Assembly (NCBI GenBank): GCA_027343785.1
Contig: DAHWKF010000076.1
Coordinates: 1 to 9,380, forward strand
Direction: 5' to 3'
Length of the DNA stretch: 9,380 nt
Source of the DNA: Leptospirillum sp.
GTDB taxonomy: Bacteria; Nitrospirota; Leptospirillia; Leptospirillales; Leptospirillaceae
Shown: piece after piece, positions 1-6,589 of the stretch
Layout of the letters: each line of letters begins with the position of its first letter
Numbering within the stretch: the stretch's first letter is position 1
Position numbers and translations under genes: made by a program
The notes under the pieces: model-generated
Seen by the model: the letters and a program-made list of their open reading frames with translations, nothing else
The model's database searches: none
Told to the model about the DNA's origin: nothing

Positions 1-50
1 GTATGATGACAGGATGGTGTCAGCTGCCTGAGGGTTTTTTGCCCGCCATT

Positions 51-108
51 TCCGGACAGGCCCCATCAGCTGTGGAATCGGGTAGCCGGAACCCTCCGGT
101 TGTCCGGA
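51..108 (+). other. Inverted-repeat region in the yggX leader
   Basis: The 164 bases in front of yggX hold no convincing gene. They contain an 8-base inverted repeat, TCCGGACA at 51-58 and TGTCCGGA at 101-108, that encloses a smaller hairpin CCGGA-ACCC-TCCGG at 86-99. If transcribed, the two could form a nested stem. No known riboswitch class was recognised, and whether the region is transcribed is unknown. It could also be an operator or the remains of an upstream terminator. Confidence 0.3.
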
Positions 109-138
109 GATTCGGCTCTATCGTCTCGTCAATCTTCA

Positions 139-144
139 TATACT
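139..144 (+). promoter_or_regulatory. Possible -10 element for yggX
   Basis: TATACT differs from the consensus -10 hexamer by one base. It would place a start of transcription near 151, just ahead of the ribosome binding site AAGGAG at 154-159. No good -35 hexamer lies at the right distance, so this is a weak prediction. Confidence 0.22.
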
Positions 145-164
145 GCATCATTCAAGGAGAAAAT

Positions 165-407
165 ATGGCTGTGGTCCATTGCACACGATGTGGCGCCGAC
201 GCAGAAGGACTGGAATCCCCCCCCTTCCCGTCAGCATTCGGGAAAGAAATCCAGGATTCGGTTTGCAGGGTCTGCTGGTCGGCCTGGGAAGACATGCGTG
301 TCAAGGTGATCAACGAATACCGTCTGAACCTCGGCATGCCGGAGCACCGGAACATGCTGGTCAACATCACCCGCGAATTTTTCAATCTCCCCAAACCCCA
401 GGCCTGA
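165..407 (+). CDS. yggX: YggX-like Fe(II)-trafficking / oxidative damage protection protein, four-cysteine form
   Basis: This 80-residue cytoplasmic protein resembles the YggX (Iron_traffic) family, which protects iron-sulfur clusters from oxidative damage and is proposed to handle Fe(II). The family signature is visible: FGKEI at residues 25-29, the W-x2-W pair at 38/41, INEYRLNL at 49-56 and the PEHR stretch at 59-62, matching the INEKKLN...AEHR block of E. coli YggX. The length is close to the usual 80-90 residues. The ATG at 165 is chosen because AAGGAG lies 5 nt upstream and homology begins there; the frame stays open further upstream, but that part looks non-coding. Unlike E. coli YggX, which has one cysteine near the N-terminus, this protein has C6-x2-C9 and C34-x2-C37, a likely metal site. 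It is a single-gene unit convergent with the proline dehydrogenase gene. Confidence 0.85.
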   Translation: MAVVHCTRCGADAEGLESPPFPSAFGKEIQDSVCRVCWSAWEDMRVKVINEYRLNLGMPEHRNMLVNITREFFNLPKPQA

Positions 408-411
408 AATT

Positions 412-436
412 CCGGGGACCGCACCCTGGTCCCCGG
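412..436. terminator. Hairpin between convergent genes, probable bidirectional terminator
   Basis: CCGGGGACC at 412-420 pairs perfectly with GGTCCCCGG at 428-436 around a 7-base loop. It lies 5 bases after the yggX stop and 6 bases after the stop of the convergent proline dehydrogenase gene. The U-tracts are weak on both sides (TTCCATTAAACCTTTT on plus, AATTTC on minus), so termination efficiency is uncertain. Confidence 0.6.
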
Positions 437-441
437 TTCCA

Positions 442-1317
442 TTAAACCTTTTCCGCCGATCCCGGTCCCAGCCCCGTCCGCCGGAAATAACGGTGGGGAG
501 ACACACCGAATGGCAGGTAGAGGGTCACGGGAAATCCGCCTTCGAAAAGAAGCGTGCGGATCCGGTCTTCGCGCACCCCCATATACATCTGGAACTCCAT
601 CATCCGTGGATGGTTGCGTTGAAGCCGCGAGGCTCCTTCAAGAATGATTTCGTCATGGGTGGCAATCGCAAACATCGCCCCTTCGGAAAAGAGCAGTTCC
701 ATATCGGCCAGATAACGTCGCCGGATTTCGTCGGGATCGGTTGCGGCCTTTCCCGACGGATCCGCATACTCCCCCTTGACCAGACGAACACGTCCCCTTG
801 CGCCGATCACCCGCCGGAGATCCGCGCTCGTTCGGTCCAGCCGCGACTGAAGGGTGATCGACAGATGCGGAAATTTCTTCCGGAGGACCAGATACGCCTC
901 CAGCGTGTCCCCCACAACTTCGGGGTGCTCCATGTCGATCCAGATCGCCAGGGCGTATTCCTCCGCGGCCCGAATCACGGTCACCAGGCGGTCCACCGCC
1001 TTTTCCCGGTCTTCCAAAAAACCCAGGTCGGAAAGCCGGAGGGAAATCCCCCCGCGAATCATCTTCATCCCCATCTGACGGGCCATGTCGCGAAGACTTT
1101 CCACCCTCTCCTCATAACTTTCCCTCGCAAGGTCGCACTCCAGGGGCACGAGAAGCGTCCCGATCCCCTCCTTGTTCAAAAGACGGGCTCTTTCAAGGGC
1201 TTGTGTCGCATCGGTCCCGGCAATATACCGGGAGACGTCCCGGGATTGTTCATCCATGCTGCCTCCAGTCATTCGTTTGAAACTTCCGACAAGAACATTT
1301 GCCGTCAGGGGGTCCAT
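442..1317 (-). CDS. putA-like PRODH: Proline dehydrogenase (FAD-dependent, stand-alone)
   Basis: The protein (291 residues from the first ATG) has the PRODH barrel motifs in order: SRYIAG (29-34), IDMEHPE (127-133), LQSRL (156-160), RLVKGEY (178-184), ATHDE (219-223), EFQMYMGVR (241-249), LYLPFG (266-271) and a final RR (279-280). The family oxidises L-proline to pyrroline-5-carboxylate with FAD, passing electrons to the quinone pool; Y267 and R279/R280 fall where E. coli PutA has Y540 and R555/R556. It is the monofunctional type, about 300 residues in Thermus, and no P5C dehydrogenase gene is visible nearby. The first ATG overlaps the SNF2 gene end by 13 nt but lacks a clear ribosome site. 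A second ATG at 1257 has GGAGG 4 nt upstream and would give 271 residues, still ahead of SRYIAG. Both starts remain possible. The C-terminus is shorter than usual (11 residues after RR), and the spacing before RR is one residue short of the Thermus enzyme. Confidence 0.88.
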   Translation of the reverse strand: MDPLTANVLVGSFKRMTGGSMDEQSRDVSRYIAGTDATQALERARLLNKEGIGTLLVPLECDLARESYEERVESLRDMARQMGMKMIRGGISLRLSDLGFLEDREKAVDRLVTVIRAAEEYALAIWIDMEHPEVVGDTLEAYLVLRKKFPHLSITLQSRLDRTSADLRRVIGARGRVRLVKGEYADPSGKAATDPDEIRRRYLADMELLFSEGAMFAIATHDEIILEGASRLQRNHPRMMEFQMYMGVREDRIRTLLFEGGFPVTLYLPFGVSPHRYFRRTGLGPGSAEKV

Positions 1318-4256
1318 TCCAGAATGTTTTCCAGCTGGCGGGAAAAACCGTCTTCCGATGCCGGATCCACCTCTCCCATAACCATATCGAACAGCAAGAG
1401 TTTTTCATCCTTGAGGGCTTTCACCTTCTCTTCCACAGTCCCCCGGGTCAGAAACCGGTAAACAAAAACGGGCTTTTTCTGGCCAATCCTGTGTGCCCGG
1501 TCTGTCGCCTGGTTTTCTACCTGGGGATTCCACCAGGGATCATAGTGGAATACAAAATCGGCATTCGTCAACGTCAGTCCCACACCTCCGGCCTTGAGGC
1601 TGGCCAGAAAAACGGAAGGGCCGGAAGAATTCTCTTCCTGAAATCGGTCGACAAGCCGCTGGCGCTCTTTTGGGGGTGTCTGTCCATCCAGCCGGTAAAA
1701 CCCGACACCTTCGCGATCCAGCGCGTCTCCCAGAATATCGAGCATGCCCGTAAACTGGCTGAAGATCAAAACACGGTGTCCGTCTTCCAGCGCTTCCCGG
1801 ATCTTTTCGAGCATTTCCAGAAATTTGGCCGGGGAGGGAATCTGTGTCTGCCCTTTTCCCAGGACGAGATCCGGATGGCAGCAGAAAAGCCTCAGCTTGA
1901 GGAGGAGGGCCAGCATATTCATTCGAAAAACCTTTCGGTCCCCCGAAAAAACGCGGAGCTCCTCCTTCCCTTTTTGGAGGATCATGCGGTAGGCGGTCCG
2001 TTCGTCCTCTCCAGGGTCAACCCAGTGGTCGACAAGCGTTTTTTCAGGCAAATCCGAAAGAACATCCTTTTTTGTCCGGCGGAGAATCAGGGGGCCGACC
2101 AATGACTTCAGCCAGTGGATCCGTTCCTTCTGCCACAAGCTTCCCCCTTTCCCCTGAACGTATCTTTCCTCAAAAAACCGCCGGGTTCCCAGAAGACCCG
2201 GAAAGAGAAACCGGAACAGGCTCCACAGGTCCAGCAGATGGTTTTCGACAGGCGTCCCGGTCATGACAAGCCTGAACCCCCCCCTGAGACGGGAGACGGC
2301 GACCGAAGTCCCGGATTCCGGATTCTTGATGTTCTGGGCTTCGTCGAGAATGACCATCGAAAAAGACCGTTCGGACAGACGGTCGATATCATTCCGGACC
2401 GTCCCATAGGTCGTGATCCACAGCTGAGCTCCACTGAAGTCGCCCGCCGTTGCCTGTCGCTGGGAACCATGATAGATCTGGCAGGTCAGTTCCGGAACGA
2501 ATTGGCGCACCTCTTTTTCCCAGTTATAAACCAGTGAAGCCGGAACGACCACAAGGACTGGCCCCGGAGCCATCGCGGGCAGGGCGCGCGACAGGAATGC
2601 CAGGACAGTGACCGTCTTTCCCAGACCCATCTCGTCGGCGAGGATGCCGGGCAAACCTCTCTCTCGAAGGGAAAGAAGCCATCCGACTCCCTGCTTTTGG
2701 TATGTCCGCAGAACCCCGGCAAAAGAAGGTCCGGCATCTTCTTCCCGAGCGGTTGACGGTGCAGGATCCAGGAAGGGACGAATCTGTTTTCGCGCTTCCT
2801 CGTCCACCCGCACATCCATGTCGGGGCGGTGCAACAGAATCATACCCGCGGTATGGGGGGTGATCCGGCTCTTTCCATCCGAATCCAGCTGAAAGAGCAG
2901 TCTGAGCATCTCAGCCTGCTCGGACGCCACCCGATCAAAAAGAATGCTGTGTTTTTCCGACAGCTTGACCAGGGGATCTCCCCCCTCTTCCGCCAACGCA
3001 GGCAACGGAAAAATCCGTCCACCGGCTTCCAGATAACCCTGGGCCAGGAGTTCGGGTCCTTCTCCCGATTCTAGACGAACATGACAGGTGATCGGACCCG
3101 ACAACAATATGCCCGAATGGGCCCCATCCGTACTCCGGCAAAATCCGGCCTTTTCGATCTCCGGCCAGGAGGATTTCCAGAAACCCCTTGTTTCTTCCTC
3201 CGAAAGGTAGATCCAGGCTGTGGTGGACGACTTTCGAAGAGCTCTTTCCACGACGTTCCGGAGCAGAAGCTCCGATTGGCGATCCCTTTTCAGCAACAGC
3301 GTCTTGCCGGATTCGTCGACCATCTGGAAATCCGGCTGGGCTATCCGGTCAGGACCGAAAAGGGGAACCCGGACTTCTCCAATCCGGACATAGGGGAAGA
3401 TTCGGATACTCTGGCCTTCCGTGGGCTGAATATCCATCTGGGGCTTCCAGTCTTCCCTGATCCCGAATGCCTCTTCCAGGGAACCCTCCCCCCATTGAAA
3501 AACCAGACGAGGATGACCTTTCAACTCCAGGCAAGTCGCCATCTTTTCGGCCGTGGCGGAGAGCGGGAGGGGGGTTGCGGGGCTGATCTCCAGAAGTCCT
3601 TTGAGGGAAGGTGGCAAAGACGGATTTCCCGGAAGAACAAAGAGGCAGGAAGGAGACTCGAGGAGTCGGCAGTGTTTTCGTTCGAGCCATTGTGTCCGCC
3701 ATCCGTTGATTCTTTCCTCTCCCAGACACCATTCTCCCTGAAACAGAAATCCCTCCTCCGACGAGGTCCATCTTCCCACGTACTTCCAGTCGTCGACGGC
3801 CGCTGACAGGCGAAGGGGATCGGTCTCTCCCGGCCGAAAAAGGGATAGTCGGCCACTTTCAATCAGGACGGTATAGGGGTAGCCATTTTTCGGGAAAAAA
3901 ACGGGATACCGTTCTCCGGACCACTCCCTGATCTCCTCCAGGAAAAAACCTTCATGGATGGCTTTCCATATCGGATATTCGGGAAGACGGTGGGCAGCAG
4001 GATGCCGAAGGCGGTGGGTCCAGTCCAGGTAGAAACGGTGCGAAAGCGCGGAACGCAGACCCGTGCGGATCAAAAAACCCCAGTCGGACGAAAACCGGAC
4101 CAGAAAAAGGCCCGAGGGTCGGGAAGGCGCATAATCCCGGAATGTGGGAGAAGTCAGAGGAGGAAGCTCCCGAGGCTTTCCGGAAAGAGATTCCCCGATA
4201 TTCGCGAGATACAAAAACGCACCGCCGTGAAGATGCTGGCACGCGTCTGTCAACAA
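1305..4256 (-). CDS. SNF2-family DNA-dependent ATPase/helicase (SWIM/SNF2 type)
   Basis: The coding frame counted from the TTG at 4256 gives 983 residues. The C-terminal half is a complete SNF2 motor: DEMGLGKT (Walker A, 541-548), VVPASLVYNW (570-579), DEAQ (638-641), MTGTPVEN (665-672), LILRRTKKDV (723-732), IFSQFT (831-836), and KAGGVGLTLTNA with NPQVENQATDRAHRIGQ (888-926). Such proteins move along or remodel DNA-protein complexes using ATP. About 500 N-terminal residues show no motif I can name. The TTG is the only standard start in the open frame, but it is almost certainly wrong: it splits a SWIM-like zinc finger whose first cysteines are encoded just upstream (see 4257-4550). The gene lies directly after glnK and overlaps the proline dehydrogenase gene by 13 nt, so it is probably co-transcribed with amtB-glnK. 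The family is sure; the start and biological role are not. Confidence 0.9.
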   Translation of the reverse strand: MLTDACQHLHGGAFLYLANIGESLSGKPRELPPLTSPTFRDYAPSRPSGLFLVRFSSDWGFLIRTGLRSALSHRFYLDWTHRLRHPAAHRLPEYPIWKAIHEGFFLEEIREWSGERYPVFFPKNGYPYTVLIESGRLSLFRPGETDPLRLSAAVDDWKYVGRWTSSEEGFLFQGEWCLGEERINGWRTQWLERKHCRLLESPSCLFVLPGNPSLPPSLKGLLEISPATPLPLSATAEKMATCLELKGHPRLVFQWGEGSLEEAFGIREDWKPQMDIQPTEGQSIRIFPYVRIGEVRVPLFGPDRIAQPDFQMVDESGKTLLLKRDRQSELLLRNVVERALRKSSTTAWIYLSEEETRGFWKSSWPEIEKAGFCRSTDGAHSGILLSGPITCHVRLESGEGPELLAQGYLEAGGRIFPLPALAEEGGDPLVKLSEKHSILFDRVASEQAEMLRLLFQLDSDGKSRITPHTAGMILLHRPDMDVRVDEEARKQIRPFLDPAPSTAREEDAGPSFAGVLRTYQKQGVGWLLSLRERGLPGILADEMGLGKTVTVLAFLSRALPAMAPGPVLVVVPASLVYNWEKEVRQFVPELTCQIYHGSQRQATAGDFSGAQLWITTYGTVRNDIDRLSERSFSMVILDEAQNIKNPESGTSVAVSRLRGGFRLVMTGTPVENHLLDLWSLFRFLFPGLLGTRRFFEERYVQGKGGSLWQKERIHWLKSLVGPLILRRTKKDVLSDLPEKTLVDHWVDPGEDERTAYRMILQKGKEELRVFSGDRKVFRMNMLALLLKLRLFCCHPDLVLGKGQTQIPSPAKFLEMLEKIREALEDGHRVLIFSQFTGMLDILGDALDREGVGFYRLDGQTPPKERQRLVDRFQEENSSGPSVFLASLKAGGVGLTLTNADFVFHYDPWWNPQVENQATDRAHRIGQKKPVFVYRFLTRGTVEEKVKALKDEKLLLFDMVMGEVDPASEDGFSRQLENILEWTP

Positions 4257-4550
4257 GACCCATGAGGAGGAACAGCTTCCACAGCTGCCACATACCCCTT
4301 CCGGTCGCTTTGAATAAGAAACGGAAATTTTATCGGCACCACCTTTGGCGTCCAGGGAAAGGCTGATTGACAGACGCCCGTTTTCCGCCTCCGCCTCCAG
4401 AAGCCTGGCCCGCTCCCTGTAGGTCTGGCCTAATCGGCTGATCAGGGGCGGAAGGTCGGACAGGCTTCCCTCCAGAAGGTGTTTCCAATACAGGGCGTTC
4501 GTTTCTTTTTCAGATGGCTGCGTGGCCTTCCTCTCCCGTCCGGATCCGGA
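4257..4550 (-). other. Upstream in-frame coding extension of the SNF2 gene (first half of the SWIM zinc finger)
   Basis: The SNF2 frame stays open for 98 codons above the TTG at 4256, back to a TGA at 4553-4551 inside glnK. The translated stretch has a protein-like family pattern: LISRLGQTYRERARLLEAEA, then a beta-rich run, then VCGSCGSC, continuing across the TTG into LLTDACQHLHGGAF. Together this reads C-x2-C-x2-C-x10-C-x-H, a SWIM-type zinc finger placed where bacterial SNF2 proteins carry one. No ATG, GTG or TTG occurs in this frame from 4550 to 4257. A CTG at 4463-4461 has a strong ribosome site GGAGG at 4473-4469, 5 nt away, and would give about 1,052 residues, typical for the family. 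Alternatives are a sequence error, a frameshift, or translation reinitiating after the glnK stop. Confidence 0.7.
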
Positions 4551-4848
4551 TCACGTTTTCCAGGTCCAGAACAAATATTTTCCCGTCCCCGATGTGGTCC
4601 GTCCGGGCTGCGTCACGAATCAGCTTCAGCGCCTTCTCCAAAAGGTTTGAAGGAACCACCACCTCCAGCTTGATCTTGGGCAAAAAGTCGATCTGCATCT
4701 GTGACCCCCTGTACTGCTCGACCTGCCCTTTCTGGCGTCCGTAACCACGAACGTCGCTCACGGTCATACCCAGGATACCTTCATCCAGCAATGCGTCCCG
4801 GACAAACTCGAGACGGCTGGGCTTGATAACGGCAACGATCATTTTCAT
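4510..4848 (-). CDS. glnK: PII signal-transduction protein (GlnK/GlnB type)
   Basis: PII trimers sense ATP/ADP and 2-oxoglutarate, and the copy beside amtB usually blocks the ammonium channel by inserting its T-loop. The ATG at 4848 is preferred: it gives 112 residues, the canonical family length, begins at the same point as E. coli GlnK, and lies 9 nt from GGGGAG. The ATG at 4857 would add three residues, overlaps the amtB stop as ATGA, but abuts that ribosome site. Visible motifs (112-residue numbering): GRQKG (37-41), YRG (46-48), DFLPK, the ATP-binding IGDGK, and RIRTGE near the end. Arg47, which enters the AmtB pore in E. coli, is kept. Tyr51, the site uridylylated or adenylylated in many bacteria, is Met here; residue 49 is Ser. 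The B-loop reads TDHIGDGK instead of the common TGxIGDGK. It is translationally coupled to amtB. Confidence 0.95.
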   Translation of the reverse strand: MKMIVAVIKPSRLEFVRDALLDEGILGMTVSDVRGYGRQKGQVEQYRGSQMQIDFLPKIKLEVVVPSNLLEKALKLIRDAARTDHIGDGKIFVLDLENVIRIRTGEEGHAAI

Positions 4849-4853
4849 TTTTT

Positions 4854-6356
4854 TCATCTCCCCGTTGTCTCCGATACCGCGGTGGTCTCCGAGGCTGGGT
4901 CCGCCGGCAAGTCGGGTGACAAAGGACGCGGAGCCCCCACAGAAATCCGGACCTCAGGATACCCCCACATCTTGTGTTCAGAAAAGTCCAGACCGGCAGA
5001 CTCCTGGGCAGGCGTAACGCGAAGGCCGGAAACCTTCTTGATCAGGTAAAAAACGAGACAGGAAGCCGTAAAAACATAAACGGACACGGCCAGTATCCCC
5101 AGAGACTGAACGGCAAGCTGGTGCCACCCGCCTCCATAAAACAGACCGGGTCGACCGACTCCAACGATCTTGACCCGGTCAGGCGCCGCGAAAAATCCCG
5201 TGGAAAGGGTTCCCCAGACACCTGCCATACCATGGACAGAAACGGCTCCGACCGGATCGTCGATCCCTCTCCGGTCAATCCACAACACGCCGATAACAGC
5301 AATGGCGCCGGCAACCGCCCCGATCAGCACCGACATCAGGGGGGTCACAAAGGCGCAAGAGGCGGTGATGGCAACCAAGGCTGCCAGGGCCCCGTTGGCC
5401 ATCATCGACATGTCGGGCGCCTTGAGCAGCAACCATGAAACAAACGTGGCGGCCAGGACTCCCGAAGCGGCGGCCAGGTTTGTCGTCATCGCCACATAGG
5501 CAAAATATCCGGGGACGGGCAGATTGACCCCCAGAGTGCTGCCAGGATTGAAGCCAAACCATCCGAGCCAGAGAATCAGGGTTCCCAGGACCACAAAAGG
5601 AATATTATGACCCGGGATGGGAAGCGGCACCCCTTTTTCCCGGTATTTCCCCATCCTGGGGCCCAGGAAGAGCGTTCCTGCCAAAGCGGATAACGCCCCT
5701 TGCAGGTGGACGACCGTCGATCCGGCGAAATCCTGCATCCCCAATTGGGAAAGCCAGCCATTTCCCCAAATCCAGTGGCCGACGACAGGATAGATCAGGC
5801 CGGAGAAAACAATTCCGAACAGGATATAGACGGGAAACCTGACGCGTTCCGCCATTCCTCCCCAGACAATTGCCAGGGAGACCGCACAAAAGGCGGTTTC
5901 AAATAGAACCTTGGACGCCATCGTGGCGTCGGAGTAGGAAAGGGAGGGAAACATCTTTTCCGCGGCGGGCCCAAACGGATTGACAAAAAATCCGTGAAGG
6001 CCGATGAACATGTTCCCGTCCGAAAAAGAGATTCCGAACCCCATCGCCCAGAAAACGAGGACGCTGACACCGAGAATGACCAGATTTTTGGTTGCGATAT
6101 GTCCGGCGTTTTTGCCGCGGGAAAGTCCGGTTTCCAAAAAAGCAAAGCCTGCCTGCATGAACAGGACAAGGATCGCGGCCACCACAACCCAAAGGGTGTC
6201 CAATCCCTCCATCACCTGTGAGTCTGAAGGTGCGGAATCCGCCCAGGCCGGCCGGACGCTTCCTGCCCAAACCCCCAATAAGAGGATAAACCCCCAGAAA
6301 TGGGTCCTTAAGGAAGATTGACGGGTCGGGTCCATTCGGTCAATGTTGATGAACAT
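4854..6356 (-). CDS. amtB: Ammonium transporter, Amt/MEP/Rh family
   Basis: This 500-residue inner-membrane channel imports ammonium and is the partner of the PII protein encoded next. A signal peptide is likely: RTHF, a hydrophobic run at 20-34, and AWA-DS at 37-41, followed by eleven expected membrane helices. Family motifs are present: QAGFAFLE (68-75), FETAFCAV (152-159), GGMAER (166-171), DFAGSTVVH (209-217, with the first pore His217), GWFGFNPGS (265-273), and DDPVGAVSVHG (366-376, with the second pore His375). The cytoplasmic tail GLRVTPAQESAGLDFSEH (444-461) is the region that contacts PII; it then reads KM where many relatives have GE, and carries about 35 extra polar residues. The ATG at 6356 has AAGGCGG about 8 nt upstream; a later ATG at 6335 has no ribosome site. 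The stop overlaps the first glnK ATG. Two dyads lie just upstream. Confidence 0.96.
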   Translation of the reverse strand: MFINIDRMDPTRQSSLRTHFWGFILLLGVWAGSVRPAWADSAPSDSQVMEGLDTLWVVVAAILVLFMQAGFAFLETGLSRGKNAGHIATKNLVILGVSVLVFWAMGFGISFSDGNMFIGLHGFFVNPFGPAAEKMFPSLSYSDATMASKVLFETAFCAVSLAIVWGGMAERVRFPVYILFGIVFSGLIYPVVGHWIWGNGWLSQLGMQDFAGSTVVHLQGALSALAGTLFLGPRMGKYREKGVPLPIPGHNIPFVVLGTLILWLGWFGFNPGSTLGVNLPVPGYFAYVAMTTNLAAASGVLAATFVSWLLLKAPDMSMMANGALAALVAITASCAFVTPLMSVLIGAVAGAIAVIGVLWIDRRGIDDPVGAVSVHGMAGVWGTLSTGFFAAPDRVKIVGVGRPGLFYGGGWHQLAVQSLGILAVSVYVFTASCLVFYLIKKVSGLRVTPAQESAGLDFSEHKMWGYPEVRISVGAPRPLSPDLPADPASETTAVSETTGR

Positions 6357-6393
6357 TCAAAAATCCGCCTTATCTAAATCGGTCATAGCCTGG

Positions 6394-6418
6394 TTTCAGA
6401 ATATCCTTGAAACTGAAA
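6394..6418. promoter_or_regulatory. Inverted repeat in the amtB upstream region (proximal)
   Basis: TTTCAG at 6394-6399 mirrors CTGAAA at 6413-6418, with an overlapping pair TTTCA/TTGAAA inside. It lies about 40-60 bases before the amtB start. It may be an operator or part of the 5' leader; no regulator family was recognised from the sequence. Confidence 0.3.
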
Positions 6419-6427
6419 GGACCAGTT

Positions 6428-6451
6428 GAACAATCCTCAAGCCGATTGTTC
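6428..6451. promoter_or_regulatory. Perfect dyad upstream of amtB (distal), candidate operator
   Basis: GAACAATC at 6428-6435 and GATTGTTC at 6444-6451 form a perfect 8-base inverted repeat with an 8-base spacer, 72-95 bases before the amtB start. There is no U-tract on either side, so a terminator is unlikely, and the geometry (half-site centres 16 bp apart, about one and a half helical turns) fits a dimeric regulator loosely. It does not match the NtrC site consensus, and no sigma-54 (GG-N10-GC) promoter was found nearby. Confidence 0.4.
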
Positions 6452-6589
6452 TGTTCCGTTGGGTAAAGAATGAAAAATCGGCTCCCCTTTTCCTGTTCAT
6501 TGCCATTTCCCAGGACGAATCTGTCGGATGGCCAACACAACCCTCATATAACCTGGGGAATGTCTGGAAAAAAGGAGGGGGTTGTCGCG

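Noticed and set aside
20..40. Possible terminator TCAG-CTGC-CTGA followed by a T-run
   Set aside because: The stem is only 4 bp and is separated from the T6 run by GGG; no upstream gene can be seen in the window to give it a purpose.
493..1461. Long plus-strand open frame of 322 codons opposite proline dehydrogenase and the SNF2 end
   Set aside because: It lies antisense to two genes with clear conserved motifs, has no ribosome site, and its translation is basic, low in recognisable motifs and rich in His/Pro, as expected of a complementary-strand shadow.
1299..2105. Plus-strand open frame of 268 codons opposite the SNF2 helicase domain
   Set aside because: It is antisense to the most conserved helicase motifs, with no recognisable domain.
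3081..3806. Plus-strand open frame of 241 codons opposite the SNF2 N-terminal region
   Set aside because: This region has weaker conservation, so I looked twice, but the minus frame is continuous with the helicase and the plus translation shows no domain.
3952..4293. ATG at 4293 as the true SNF2 start
   Set aside because: It is in a different frame from the helicase (113 codons then a stop) and its translation shows no zinc finger or helicase motif; using it would need a frameshift for which I see no slippery run.
6357..6589. Sigma-54 promoter or NtrC box in front of amtB
   Set aside because: No GG-N10-GC spacing or TGCAC-type inverted repeat was found on the minus strand.
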